NCBI RefSeq assembly: GCF_034541975.1
Contig: NZ_JAVYJM010000001.1
Source: Dermacoccus abyssi
Lineage (GTDB): Bacteria > Actinomycetota > Actinomycetes > Actinomycetales > Dermatophilaceae
DNA: 64,000 nucleotides
Strand: one strand, 5' to 3'
Shown: one piece after another, positions 51,167 to 59,777 of the stretch
Position numbering within the stretch: position 1 is the first letter of the stretch
How the letters are laid out: every line of letters starts with the position of its first letter
Notes under the pieces: generated by a model
Told to the model about the DNA's origin: nothing
The model's input: the letters and a program-made list of their open reading frames with translations, nothing else
Databases searched by the model: none
Made by a program: the position numbers and the translations under genes

Positions 51167-52769
51167 CGGCATGCGCCCTATTCGGCGAGCTCTCGTCTCG
51201 GTGTACGACAAGCAGGGGCTCGAGGATCTCGCCCGCGGCCTGCACGAGGCCGGGGTGGAGATCGTCTCGACGGGCGGTTCGAGCAAGCTCATCGCGGGCC
51301 TCGGCATCCCCGTCACGGCGGTCGAGGAGCTCACGGGCTTCCCCGAGTGCCTCGAGGGTCGCGTCAAGACGCTGCACCCGAAGGTGCACGCCGGTATCCT
51401 CGCCGACTCGCGCAAGAGCGATCACATGAAGCAGCTCGAGGACCTCGGTGTCGCGCAGTTCGACCTCGTCGTCGTGAACCTCTACCCGTTCAGTGAGACG
51501 GTCGCCTCGGGCGCGAGCCTCGACGAGTGCGTCGAGCAGATCGACATCGGCGGCCCGACGATGGTGCGCGCGGCCGCGAAGAATCACCCGACGGTGGCCA
51601 TCGTCACCGACCCGACGTCGTACGCCGACGTGCTCGACGCCGTGCGCGGCGGCGGCTTCACACTGCAGCAGCGCACCGCGCTGGCGCGTGACGCCTTCGT
51701 CCACACCGCGTCCTACGACGTCGCGGTTGCCACCTGGATGGGGGCGAACCTCGTCGGCTCGAACGACGCCACCACCGGCGACACCTTCCCCGACTGGACG
51801 GGCGCCACCTACACGAAGGCCGCGAGCCTGCGCTACGGGGAGAACCCGCACCAGGGCGCGGCGCTCTACACGTCGGCCAACGCGAACGGCCTTGCCCAGG
51901 GCGAGCAGCTACACGGCAAGGAGATGTCGTACAACAACTACGTCGACGCCGACGCCGCCTACCGCGCCGCGTACGACCACGGTGACGTGCCGACGGTCGC
52001 CATCATCAAGCACGCCAACCCGTGCGGCATCGCCGTCGGCGCACCGGACGAGGACATCGCCGCCGTGCACCAGCGCGCCCACGAGTGCGACTCGACGAGC
52101 GCGTTCGGCGGCATCATCGCGACCAACCGACCGGTGACGAAGGCCATGGCGGACACGGTGAAGGACATCTTCACCGAGGTCGTCGTCGCGCCGGCGTTCG
52201 ACGACGACGCCCTCGAGGTACTCACCGCAAAGAAGAACCTGCGCCTCGTCACCGTGCCCGCGCCCACTGCGGGTGGTTTCGACATGCGTCCGATCAGCGG
52301 CGGTCTGCTCGTGCAGGAGCGCGACATGATCGACGCCGAGGGCGAGGACAAGGACGGTCGCACCACGGGTGACGACCCCGAGCGCTGGCAGCTCGTCGCC
52401 GGCGAGGCCGCGGACGAGGCCACGATGCGTGACCTCGCATTCGCGTGGCGTGCGGTGCGCGCCGTGAAGTCGAACGCGATCCTGCTCGCCAAGGACGGCG
52501 CGTCCGTCGGTATCGGCATGGGCCAGGTCAACCGCGTCGACTCGTGCAACCTCGCCGTGACGCGTGCGGGCGCCGAGCGGGCCCGTGGTTCGGTGGCCTC
52601 GTCGGACGCGTTCTTCCCGTTCGCCGACGGCCTGCAGATCCTGCTCGACGCGGGCGTCAAGGCCGTTGTCGCGCCGGGTGGGTCGATTCGTGACGCCGAG
52701 GTCATCGAGGCCGCGAACAAGGCCGGCGTCACGCTGTACTTCACCGGTACGCGTCATTTCGCCCACTGA
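51159..52769 (+). CDS. purH: Bifunctional AICAR transformylase/IMP cyclohydrolase
   Basis: Catalyses the last two steps to IMP. The 536-residue enzyme has the N-terminal MGS-like cyclohydrolase (RRALVSVYDKQGLEDL, VKTLHPKVHAGIL) and the C-terminal transformylase with LRYGENPHQGAALY and IIKHANPCGIAVG, where H285 is the catalytic His. It ends TLYFTGTRHFAH as the family does. Start ATG 51159 overlaps purN; the longer open frame from 50991 is a shadow of purN. Confidence 0.97.
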   Translation: MSDGMRPIRRALVSVYDKQGLEDLARGLHEAGVEIVSTGGSSKLIAGLGIPVTAVEELTGFPECLEGRVKTLHPKVHAGILADSRKSDHMKQLEDLGVAQFDLVVVNLYPFSETVASGASLDECVEQIDIGGPTMVRAAAKNHPTVAIVTDPTSYADVLDAVRGGGFTLQQRTALARDAFVHTASYDVAVATWMGANLVGSNDATTGDTFPDWTGATYTKAASLRYGENPHQGAALYTSANANGLAQGEQLHGKEMSYNNYVDADAAYRAAYDHGDVPTVAIIKHANPCGIAVGAPDEDIAAVHQRAHECDSTSAFGGIIATNRPVTKAMADTVKDIFTEVVVAPAFDDDALEVLTAKKNLRLVTVPAPTAGGFDMRPISGGLLVQERDMIDAEGEDKDGRTTGDDPERWQLVAGEAADEATMRDLAFAWRAVRAVKSNAILLAKDGASVGIGMGQVNRVDSCNLAVTRAGAERARGSVASSDAFFPFADGLQILLDAGVKAVVAPGGSIRDAEVIEAANKAGVTLYFTGTRHFAH

Positions 52770-52790
52770 TCGCGGCCCGGCGAGTGCCGG

Positions 52791-52850
52791 ATGGCGTGTT
52801 TGGTGGGGGATCATCGCGACGTCGGCGCCATCTCCAGCCAAACACGCCAT
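52791..52850. terminator. 60-bp palindromic hairpin after purH
   Basis: ATGGCGTGTTTGG (52791-52803) and CCAAACACGCCAT (52838-52850) are perfect 13-bp arms; pairing continues inward with GGGGAT/ATCTCC. The near-complete 60-bp palindrome lies 21 bp after the purH stop and 18 bp before the transporter start. It is probably a terminator, possibly a mobile palindrome. Confidence 0.65.
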
Positions 52851-52868
52851 GTCCATAGGGGTGACGCG

Positions 52869-53840
52869 ATGACGCGTGAACGACGTGCGTCTTCGGAGGC
52901 GCTCGCGCTCGCCGCGGCGTTCGTCGGTGGTGCCTGCCTGTCACTCCAGGCTCGCTTCAACGGGACGCTCGGCGAACCTCTGTCGGAGCCGCTCGTCGCT
53001 GCCATCTGGAGTTTCGGCTCGGGTCTCGCACTGCTCGTGCTGGCGCTCGCGGTGCCGAGTTTGCGCCAAGGCGCCACGCGACTCGTCCTGTCGTTCCGGG
53101 CCGGGCGTCTGCGCTGGTGGGAGTGCCTCGGCGGCGTCCTGGGTGGCGCGTTCGTCGCCGTGCAGACGAGCGCGGTCGGGCTTCTCGGTGTTGCCGTCTT
53201 CATCGTGGCGAGCGTCGGCGGACGTGCGCTCGGCGGGTTGCTCGCCGACCACGTCGGCGCCGGGCCCAAGGGACGCACGCCGATCACCCCCGTGCGAGCG
53301 ATCGCGGGAGCGGTCGCCGTCGTCGGGGTCGGCATCACGGTGAGCGGCCAGCACGTTCCGGGTGGCATCGCGATCCTGCCGGCGCTGGCCGTCATCGTTG
53401 CGGGCGTCATGACGCAGTTCCAGCAGGGTCTCAACGGGCGCGTCAGTGCGCGGGCAGGTAGTTCGTACGCGACGACGCTGCAGAACTTCCTCGTCGGCGT
53501 GATCGCTCTCGCGGTGTTCGCCGGTGCGCGCGTGCTCCTCGGCTTCACGCAGTGGCAGTGGCCGCACGACGCTCCCTGGTGGGCGTGGCTGGGTGCGCCG
53601 CTGGGTATCGCGTTCATCGGGTTGTCGGCGTGGGCGACGGAGCACATCAGCGTGCTCGTGCTCGGGCTCATGGGCATCATGGGGCAGCTCGTCGCGGCGC
53701 TCGTCATCGACCTGCTCGACCCGGTGGCGCGCGAAGGTGTCGGTGTGCGCACCGTCGTCGGCATGGTCGTCACCGCTGCGGCGGCAGCCATGGCGGCACG
53801 CTCCGGTGGCCGACGGGCTACTTCAGACGCGCGTTCGTGA
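52869..53840 (+). CDS. DMT-superfamily transporter (DUF606/YdcZ type)
   Basis: A 323-residue membrane protein with about ten helices in two homologous DUF606 halves. Each half has the motif with aromatic/Gln start: SLQARFNGTLGEPL near residue 20 and TQFQQGLNGRVSARAG near 190. Substrate unknown. Start at ATG 52869; upstream open frame is the hairpin region. Its 3' end overlaps the convergent SGNH gene by 23 bp. Confidence 0.84.
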   Translation: MTRERRASSEALALAAAFVGGACLSLQARFNGTLGEPLSEPLVAAIWSFGSGLALLVLALAVPSLRQGATRLVLSFRAGRLRWWECLGGVLGGAFVAVQTSAVGLLGVAVFIVASVGGRALGGLLADHVGAGPKGRTPITPVRAIAGAVAVVGVGITVSGQHVPGGIAILPALAVIVAGVMTQFQQGLNGRVSARAGSSYATTLQNFLVGVIALAVFAGARVLLGFTQWQWPHDAPWWAWLGAPLGIAFIGLSAWATEHISVLVLGLMGIMGQLVAALVIDLLDPVAREGVGVRTVVGMVVTAAAAAMAARSGGRRATSDARS

Positions 53841-54519
53841 GCTCGGCGAGGCGCTTGTAGCCCGCGTCGTTGGGGTGCAGGCCGTCAGGGCTGATCCACT
53901 CCCGGTGACCGGTGAGCGGGAAGTCGAGATCCAGCCACGCCGCACCTGAGCTGCGCACCACGGGTGCGGCGGCATCGCGCAGCCGTACGAGGTCGGGTGG
54001 GGGAGAACTCGCCGGTCCGATCGGTGCGATGACGACGACGCGCGCCTCGGGGACGTGCTTCTTCACCGCCGCGAGCGTCTCGCGCAGACCCTCGACGATG
54101 GTCGCCGTCGGCACGCCGCGGGCGACGTCGTTCCATCCGCCGGAGCTGATGACCGTGCCCGGTTTCGACGCTGCGGCTCGTGCGACCTGGGAAGCGTAGT
54201 GCTGTGTCGGACGCCCCACGTCGTAGCCCATGCCAGGCACGGCGACGTTGATCTCGTTCCACCCGCGCTCAGCGCTCAGGACGGTGGTCCATCGCTTGTC
54301 CGGTGAGCTCGCCTCCGAGCCGGCGGAGTAACTGTCGCCGACGAAGGCCACCACGGGGCGTCCGCTCAGACTGGGTGAGGGCGCGTCGGCGACCGGGGCT
54401 GACGAACGGCGGTCGACGACGAGGAACAACGCCACGACGAGCACCCCGACGACGAGTGCCACGAGCGCAGGAGCGCGCCACGCCACTCCCCGCTCGGCAC
54501 GCTCGTTCGCTCGTCTCAT
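53818..54519 (-). CDS. SGNH/GDSL hydrolase with N-terminal membrane anchor
   Basis: A 233-residue protein. One helix (ALVALVVGVLVVALFLVV, ~18-35) anchors an extracytoplasmic SGNH domain: block I FVGDSYSAGSEA with the catalytic Ser, block III SGGWNDVARG with the oxyanion Asn, block V PDGLHPNDAGY with the Asp-His pair. It probably deacylates a cell-surface glycan or lipid; the substrate is unknown. TACGGT on the minus strand ends 6 nt before the ATG. Confidence 0.86.
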   Translation of the reverse strand: MRRANERAERGVAWRAPALVALVVGVLVVALFLVVDRRSSAPVADAPSPSLSGRPVVAFVGDSYSAGSEASSPDKRWTTVLSAERGWNEINVAVPGMGYDVGRPTQHYASQVARAAASKPGTVISSGGWNDVARGVPTATIVEGLRETLAAVKKHVPEARVVVIAPIGPASSPPPDLVRLRDAAAPVVRSSGAAWLDLDFPLTGHREWISPDGLHPNDAGYKRLAELTNARLK

Positions 54520-54525
54520 GCGACG

Positions 54526-54531
54526 ACCGTA
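54526..54531 (-). promoter_or_regulatory. -10 hexamer for leaderless SGNH hydrolase gene
   Basis: The minus strand reads TACGGT ending 6 nt before the ATG at 54519. Confidence 0.5.
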
Positions 54532-54620
54532 CGCGTGAGTCCATGTCGATCACGAGCGCCCCGTCACACCCCGGCATGAGCGCCGACCGCGCGCCCGGGG
54601 CGTCTGGCAGGATTGGGGCC

Positions 54621-55478
54621 ATGACTGCGACGACGCTCGACGGCAAGGCCACCCTCGCGACGATCAAGGACGAGCTGCGTGAGCGCGTGGCCCGTCTCAA
54701 GGAGCGCGGCGTGACGCCGGGCCTCGGCACCGTGCTCGTCGGTGACGACCCGGGTTCGCACTGGTACGTCGGCGCGAAGCACAAGGACTGCGCGGAGATC
54801 GGCATCGTCTCGATCCGCAAGGACCTGCCCGCCAGCGCGACGCAGGAAGAGGTCGAGGCCGTCATCGACGAACTCAACGACAGCGCGGAGTGCACGGGCT
54901 TCCTCATCCAGCAGCCCACGGGTCTCGATGAGGTGGCGCTGCTCTCGCGCGTCAAGCCCGAGAAGGACGTCGACGGGCTGCACCCGGTCAACCTCGGCAA
55001 GCTCGTGCTCGGCGAGGACGGCCCGTTGCCATGCACGCCGATGGGCGTCATCGAGTTGCTGCGCCGCTACGACGTGCCGCTCAAGGGCGCCGAGGTCGTC
55101 GTCGTCGGCCGTGGCCTGACGGTCGGGCGGCCGCTCGGGCTCATCCTCACGCGCCGCAGCGAGAACGCGACGGCGACGCTGTGCCACACCGGTACGCGTG
55201 ACCTGGCCGAGCACACGAAGAACGCGGACGTCGTCGTTGCCGCCGCGGGTGTGCCCGGCCTCATCACCAAGGACATGGTCAAGCCGGGCGCCGCCGTGCT
55301 CGACGTCGGTGTCTCGCGCGTCGACGGCAAGGTGGCCGGGGACGTCGCGAAGGACGTCACGGAGGTCGCCGGCTTCGTCTCCCCGAACCCGGGCGGCGTG
55401 GGCCCGATGACGCGTGCGCTGCTGCTCATGAACGTCGTCGAGGCAGCGGAGCGCGACGCCGACGCGCGAGGCCTGTGA
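54621..55478 (+). CDS. folD: Methylenetetrahydrofolate dehydrogenase/cyclohydrolase
   Basis: Interconverts 5,10-methylene- and 10-formyl-THF, feeding purN and purH. The 285-residue enzyme has VLVGDDPGSHWYVGAKHKDC with catalytic K53, GFLIQQPTGLD, PCTPMGVIELL, the NADP loop GRGLTVGRPLG and the C-terminal NPGGVGPMT. Start ATG 54621, with CAGGAT 7 nt upstream. The long open frame upstream to 54303 is not coding. The stop overlaps the DUF3017 gene (GTGA). Confidence 0.95.
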   Translation: MTATTLDGKATLATIKDELRERVARLKERGVTPGLGTVLVGDDPGSHWYVGAKHKDCAEIGIVSIRKDLPASATQEEVEAVIDELNDSAECTGFLIQQPTGLDEVALLSRVKPEKDVDGLHPVNLGKLVLGEDGPLPCTPMGVIELLRRYDVPLKGAEVVVVGRGLTVGRPLGLILTRRSENATATLCHTGTRDLAEHTKNADVVVAAAGVPGLITKDMVKPGAAVLDVGVSRVDGKVAGDVAKDVTEVAGFVSPNPGGVGPMTRALLLMNVVEAAERDADARGL

Positions 55479-55738
55479 CCCGTTTCCGCCTCCGGATTCC
55501 CTGGCTCGTCGTCGTCGGTCTCGTCGTGGCGGGGCTGATCACCGTCATGGCCGGCCAGGTTCGTCCGGGCGGGGTCGTGATGTCGCTGGGTCTCTTCGCG
55601 GGCGCCGTGATGCGTGCCGTTCTTCCCGAGCGCTACGTACTCGACATCAAGGTTCGTTCGCGCAGCGTTGACATCGCGGGGTACGCGCTCCTGGCCGTCA
55701 TCACACTCGTCGCATTCGGCGTCGTGAAGTTGGGCTGA
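55475..55738 (+). CDS. DUF3017 membrane protein
   Basis: An 87-residue protein with two to three helices (WLVVVGLVVAGLITVMAG, GLFAGAVMRAVLP, GYALLAVITLVAFGVV) and the RPGG segment and LPERYV of DUF3017. Its usual partner folD overlaps it by 4 bp. Function unknown. Confidence 0.86.
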   Translation: MTRFRLRIPWLVVVGLVVAGLITVMAGQVRPGGVVMSLGLFAGAVMRAVLPERYVLDIKVRSRSVDIAGYALLAVITLVAFGVVKLG

Positions 55739-55801
55739 GACGCCCGAGTGAATTTCCGGTGACTGCGCGCAAGTCGTCGCGTGAGCACTGACCCGGCGAC
55801 C

Positions 55802-55807
55802 TAGACT
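55802..55807 (+). promoter_or_regulatory. -10 hexamer for leaderless UDP-sugar dehydrogenase gene
   Basis: TAGACT ends 6 nt before the ATG at 55814. Confidence 0.6.
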
Positions 55808-55813
55808 GCCCGC

Positions 55814-57151
55814 ATGAGTTTGCGGATCTCCGTCATCGGCACCGGTTACCTGGGCGCCGTGCACGCGGCCTGTATGGCCGAACTGGGCCACACCGTCGTC
55901 GGCATCGACGTCGACGCGAAGAAGATCGAGGCGCTGTCGCAGGGGCGCAGCCCGATCTACGAACCGGGCCTCACCGATCTGCTGACGCGCATGACGGAGA
56001 CGGGCCGTCTCACCTGGAGCACCGACATCAGCGCCGCCGCTGACGCCGACGTCCACTTCGTCTGCGTGGGCACCCCGCAGCGGGCGGGGGAGTACGCGGC
56101 CAACACGGATTACGTCTTCGCCGCGTTCACCGCACTTGCGCCCCACATGAAGGCAGGCTCGATCGCGGTCGGCAAGTCGACGGTGCCGGTCGGCACGGTT
56201 CCGCGCGTCCTCGAAGCGATCCGCGAGAACGTCACGGACGGCGTCGACGCACGTCTCGTGTGGAACCCCGAGTTCCTGCGCGAGGGCTTCGCCGTCCAGG
56301 ACACGCTCACACCCGACCGGTTCGTCTACGGTGTCGAAGGCGAGTTCGCCGACGCCGACGTCGCAAAGCTCGACGAGGTCTACGCCAAGGCCCTCGCAAC
56401 GGGCACCCCGCGCCTCGTGACGAACTACGCGACGGCGGAACTCGTCAAGGTCAGCGCGAACGCGTTCCTCGCGACGAAGATCAGTTTCATCAACGCCATG
56501 GCCGAGATCTGTGAGGCCACCGGCGGCGACGTGCTCGCCCTGGCCGACGCGATCGGTCACGACGAGCGCATTGGCCGCAAGTTCCTCGGTGCGGGGGTCG
56601 GCTTCGGCGGGGGTTGCCTGCCCAAGGACATTCGCGCTTTCCTTGCCCGCGGCGAGGAGTTGGGCCTGCCCGACTCGGTCGCCTTCCTGCGCGGCGTCGA
56701 TGCCACCAACCTGCGGCGCCGCGAACGCGTCGTCTCGCTCGTCGAGGGTGCCCTCGGCGACGTAACAGGCAAGCCGATCGCGGTGCTCGGTGCCGCGTTC
56801 AAGCCGAACTCCGACGACATCCGCGACAGTCCGGCGCTCGACGTCGCCGAACGACTCGTCGAACTCGGGGCCGACGTGCGCGTCCACGACCCCGAAGCGG
56901 TGCCGGTGGCCCGCGCCAACCGCCCCGGGCCCCACTACGTCGACAGCATCGACGAGGCGCTCGACGGAGCACAGATCGTTCTTCACCTCACGGAGTGGAA
57001 GCAGTACCGTGAACTCGACCCGACGGACGTGGCGTCGAAGGTTGCGGGCAAGGTCGTCATCGACGGTCGCAATGTGCTCGACGGGGCAAAGTGGGCCGAC
57101 GCGGGCTTCACCGTCCATTCGCTCGGGCGCCCCGTCGTCGAGGCGCGCTGA
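55814..57151 (+). CDS. UDP-glucose/GDP-mannose-type dehydrogenase
   Basis: A 445-residue four-electron nucleotide-sugar dehydrogenase, most like UDP-glucose 6-dehydrogenases. The NAD fold is VIGTGYLGAVHAACMAELGH. WNPEFLREGFAVQDTL and GVGFGGGCLPKDIRAF with nucleophile C268 are the substrate and catalytic segments; AFKPNSDDIRDSPA is the C-terminal UDP-binding part. It would supply UDP-glucuronate for surface polysaccharide. A second, different dehydrogenase lies at 61468. A hairpin follows. Confidence 0.9.
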   Translation: MSLRISVIGTGYLGAVHAACMAELGHTVVGIDVDAKKIEALSQGRSPIYEPGLTDLLTRMTETGRLTWSTDISAAADADVHFVCVGTPQRAGEYAANTDYVFAAFTALAPHMKAGSIAVGKSTVPVGTVPRVLEAIRENVTDGVDARLVWNPEFLREGFAVQDTLTPDRFVYGVEGEFADADVAKLDEVYAKALATGTPRLVTNYATAELVKVSANAFLATKISFINAMAEICEATGGDVLALADAIGHDERIGRKFLGAGVGFGGGCLPKDIRAFLARGEELGLPDSVAFLRGVDATNLRRRERVVSLVEGALGDVTGKPIAVLGAAFKPNSDDIRDSPALDVAERLVELGADVRVHDPEAVPVARANRPGPHYVDSIDEALDGAQIVLHLTEWKQYRELDPTDVASKVAGKVVIDGRNVLDGAKWADAGFTVHSLGRPVVEAR

Positions 57152-57164
57152 ACAGACCCCCGAG

Positions 57165-57194
57165 GAAGGCCCCACCGGTTTCGGTGGGGCCTTC
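57165..57194. terminator. Terminator after the UDP-sugar dehydrogenase gene
   Basis: GAAGGCCCCACC (57165-57176) and GGTGGGGCCTTC (57183-57194) are perfect arms around GGTTTC. Confidence 0.82.
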
Positions 57195-57236
57195 GCGCGT
57201 TCGACACCCCTCGCGCACACCTGAAACGATGACGGC

Positions 57237-58031
57237 ATGCGAGTCGTCACGGCCAACGTCAATGGAATCCGAGCCGCGCAGCGTCGAGGTGGCCTCGAGT
57301 GGCTCGCCGCTCAGGAGGCTGACGTCGTCGCGATGCAGGAGGTGCGGGCGACGCCCAAGCAGTTCGCCACAGCTCTGAGCGGTTCGGCCCTCGAGGAGTA
57401 CGCGCTGGCCCACGCCGAATCGGCGACGGCCGGGCGTGAGGGTGTCGCCATCCTGACGCGCCACGCGATGGCGGAGCCCGTCACGGTCATCGAGGGGTTC
57501 GACGAGGTGGGCCGCTGGGTCGAGGCCGAGGTGACGATCGACGGGCGCACCGTGACGATCGTGAGCGTCTACGCGCACAGCGGGGAGGTCGGCACCGACA
57601 AGCAGATGGCCAAGTACCGCTTCCTCGACGCCGTCGAGGCGCGCATGGCGCAGCTCGTCGACCGCCCGGCCCTCGTCATGGGTGACTTCAACGTGGCGCA
57701 CGGCCCGAACGACCTCAAGAACTGGAAGGGCAACCGCGGCAAGGCGGGTTTCCTGCCCGAGGAGCAGGCCTACCTCACGCGGTTCACCGAGAACGGGTGG
57801 GTTGACGTCATGCGCGAGCATCACGGCGACGTCGCGGGGCCGTACACGTGGTGGTCGTGGCGCGGCAAGGCGTTCGACAACGACTCCGGATGGCGCATCG
57901 ACTACCAGTTCGCGAGCCCGGCGCTCGCGGCCGTCGCGAGCGATCCGCGGGTGGGACGGGCCGATGCCTACGACCAGCGGTGGAGCGACCACGCGGCCGT
58001 CATCGTCGACTACGACCTGACGACGCTGTGA
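57237..58031 (+). CDS. xth: Exodeoxyribonuclease III / AP endonuclease
   Basis: Base-excision repair enzyme that cuts at abasic sites. The 264-residue protein has TANVNGIRAAQRRGG (N7), MQEVRA with metal-binding E35, VYAHSGEVG, MGDFNVAHGPNDLKN with the catalytic Asp-Asn, WRIDYQF and the terminal RWSDHAAVIVDYDL with the Asp-His pair. Complete and typical. AACGAT ends 6 nt before the ATG. Confidence 0.94.
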   Translation: MRVVTANVNGIRAAQRRGGLEWLAAQEADVVAMQEVRATPKQFATALSGSALEEYALAHAESATAGREGVAILTRHAMAEPVTVIEGFDEVGRWVEAEVTIDGRTVTIVSVYAHSGEVGTDKQMAKYRFLDAVEARMAQLVDRPALVMGDFNVAHGPNDLKNWKGNRGKAGFLPEEQAYLTRFTENGWVDVMREHHGDVAGPYTWWSWRGKAFDNDSGWRIDYQFASPALAAVASDPRVGRADAYDQRWSDHAAVIVDYDLTTL

Positions 58032-58103
58032 CGTGCTGGGCACCACGCCTCCTGGTCGTCACGGCGACGGTTTCACGTCGCCTGCGCGTGACAGGATGAC
58101 GCC

Positions 58104-58949
58104 ATGACGAACAAGAGCCCTGTGGAGTGCTGGCTGACCGACATGGACGGCGTGCTCGTTCACGAGGAGCACGCCATTCCGGGGGCGGCGGAGTTCCTCC
58201 AGGCGTTGCAGGAGACCGGTCGACGCTTCCTCGTCCTGACGAACAACTCGATCTACACCCCGCGCGATCTGCGTGCCCGCCTGCAGGGCAGCGGTATCGA
58301 CATCCCCGAAGAGGCCATCTGGACGTCGGCGCTCGCGACGGCGCAGTTCCTCCACGATCAACGAGAGGGCGGCTCGGCGTACGTCGTCGGGGAAGCCGGC
58401 TTGACGACGGCGCTCTACAACGTCGGGTACACGATGAGTGAGCGCGACCCGGACTACGTCGTGCTGGGGGAGACCCGCACGTACTCCTTCACCGCGATCA
58501 CGCGGGCCATCCGCCTCATCGAGGGTGGTGCGCGCTTCATCGCGACGAACCCGGACGTCACAGGTCCGAGCGCCGAGGGGCCGCTGCCGGCGACGGGCGC
58601 GATCGCCGCCATGATCACGGCGGCCACCGGCGTCAAGCCGTACTATGTCGGCAAGCCGAACCCGCTCATGATGCGTAGCGCGCTCAACCGCATAGACGCG
58701 CACTCGGAGTCGACCGTCATGATCGGCGATCGCCTCGACACGGACGTGCGCAGCGGTCTCGAGGCCGGGTTGCGCAGCATTCTCGTGCTGACTGGCTCGA
58801 CGAGGCCCGACCAGGTGGATCGCTACCCGTTCGTGCCGACGCGGGTGTGCGATTCGATCGCCGATGTCGTGCCGCTCGTGCACGAGTTCTCCCCAGAGCG
58901 CATGGCGGCTCAGAGTGAGGGCGTCGAGCCTCGGGAGGCCGGCGCGTGA
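58104..58949 (+). CDS. HAD-IIA family phosphatase (NagD-like)
   Basis: A 281-residue hydrolase. Motif I is LTDMDGVLVHEE (D13 nucleophile, D15), motif II LTNNSIYTPRDL, motif III/IV GKPNPLMM and GDRLDTDVRSG. The cap is of the C2 type, as in NagD and PNPase-like phosphatases. The substrate is unknown. CAGGAT ends 6 nt before the ATG. The stop overlaps the LMW-PTP gene (GTGA), so the two phosphatases are made together. Confidence 0.87.
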   Translation: MTNKSPVECWLTDMDGVLVHEEHAIPGAAEFLQALQETGRRFLVLTNNSIYTPRDLRARLQGSGIDIPEEAIWTSALATAQFLHDQREGGSAYVVGEAGLTTALYNVGYTMSERDPDYVVLGETRTYSFTAITRAIRLIEGGARFIATNPDVTGPSAEGPLPATGAIAAMITAATGVKPYYVGKPNPLMMRSALNRIDAHSESTVMIGDRLDTDVRSGLEAGLRSILVLTGSTRPDQVDRYPFVPTRVCDSIADVVPLVHEFSPERMAAQSEGVEPREAGA

Positions 58950-59758
58950 GCGACGACTTCGACCCGTTCGCCGACGAGCCGCGTTGGCGTCCGTCCCGGC
59001 GGGAGAACGAGCAGGAGCAGACACCGCATTCGTTCGACCCGTGGGCGGATCTGCCGACCCGGGCTTCGCGGCGCCGTCACGGTCTGGAGCTCCCGACCGA
59101 CGCACCCGGTCTCGGTGGGATGTGGCAGGGCGACGACGCGTCGTTGACCTTGGATCGCGGAGCGGGGCAGGGGAGCGAGCCCTCCCCGGCGCCGGGCGGT
59201 CGCATCCTCGTCGTCTGCACCGGCAACGTGTGTCGCTCGCCGTACATTCACCTGCGCCTCGCCGCCGAGCTGGACGGCTTGGGTATCGAGGTGACGAGTG
59301 CCGGAACCGGCGCGCTGGTCGGTTACCCGATCGATCAGGGCTCCGCGGCTCTGCTCGGTGCCGTCGGTGTCGACTCGAGTGCCTTCCGCGCCCGCCAGCT
59401 CACGGTGCAGATGGTCGAGGACGCCGACCTGGTGGTCACGGCGACCCGCGCTCACCGACGCCTCGTGGTGCAGGAAGCCCCGAGCGCGCTCCGGAAGACC
59501 TTCGCGCTCATCGACTTCGCGGACCTCATCGAGGGTGTGGACAAGAGCGCCGTGGAGACCCAACGTGGCGCAACGCTCGTTGCGCGCCTCGTGGCTGCCG
59601 CGGGTGCTCGCCGCCACCTCGTGCATGCTCGCCCCGGTGACGAGGACGCCGACATCGTTGACCCGTTCAAGCAGGGAGCGCAGGTCTTCGCCCGCATGGA
59701 GCGGCAGGCGTCACCAGCCGTCGCTTCAGTTTCCGCTTGTATCCAGAAGATCAGTTGA
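58946..59758 (+). CDS. Low-molecular-weight protein-tyrosine phosphatase with N-terminal extension
   Basis: A 270-residue protein; the LMW-PTP domain begins at about residue 85 with VVCTGNVCRSPYIHLRLA (C91, R97, the CX5R loop). A C-terminal DIVDPFKQGA supplies the likely general-acid Asp. The first ~80 residues (FDPFADEPRWRPSRRENEQ) are a charged, disordered-looking extension absent from ordinary 150-residue family members. Such phosphatases often act on tyrosine kinases of polysaccharide export, and a polysaccharide locus begins right after this gene. Confidence 0.82.
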   Translation: MSDDFDPFADEPRWRPSRRENEQEQTPHSFDPWADLPTRASRRRHGLELPTDAPGLGGMWQGDDASLTLDRGAGQGSEPSPAPGGRILVVCTGNVCRSPYIHLRLAAELDGLGIEVTSAGTGALVGYPIDQGSAALLGAVGVDSSAFRARQLTVQMVEDADLVVTATRAHRRLVVQEAPSALRKTFALIDFADLIEGVDKSAVETQRGATLVARLVAAAGARRHLVHARPGDEDADIVDPFKQGAQVFARMERQASPAVASVSACIQKIS

Positions 59759-59777
59759 ACGGCGCATTGGAGGAACC

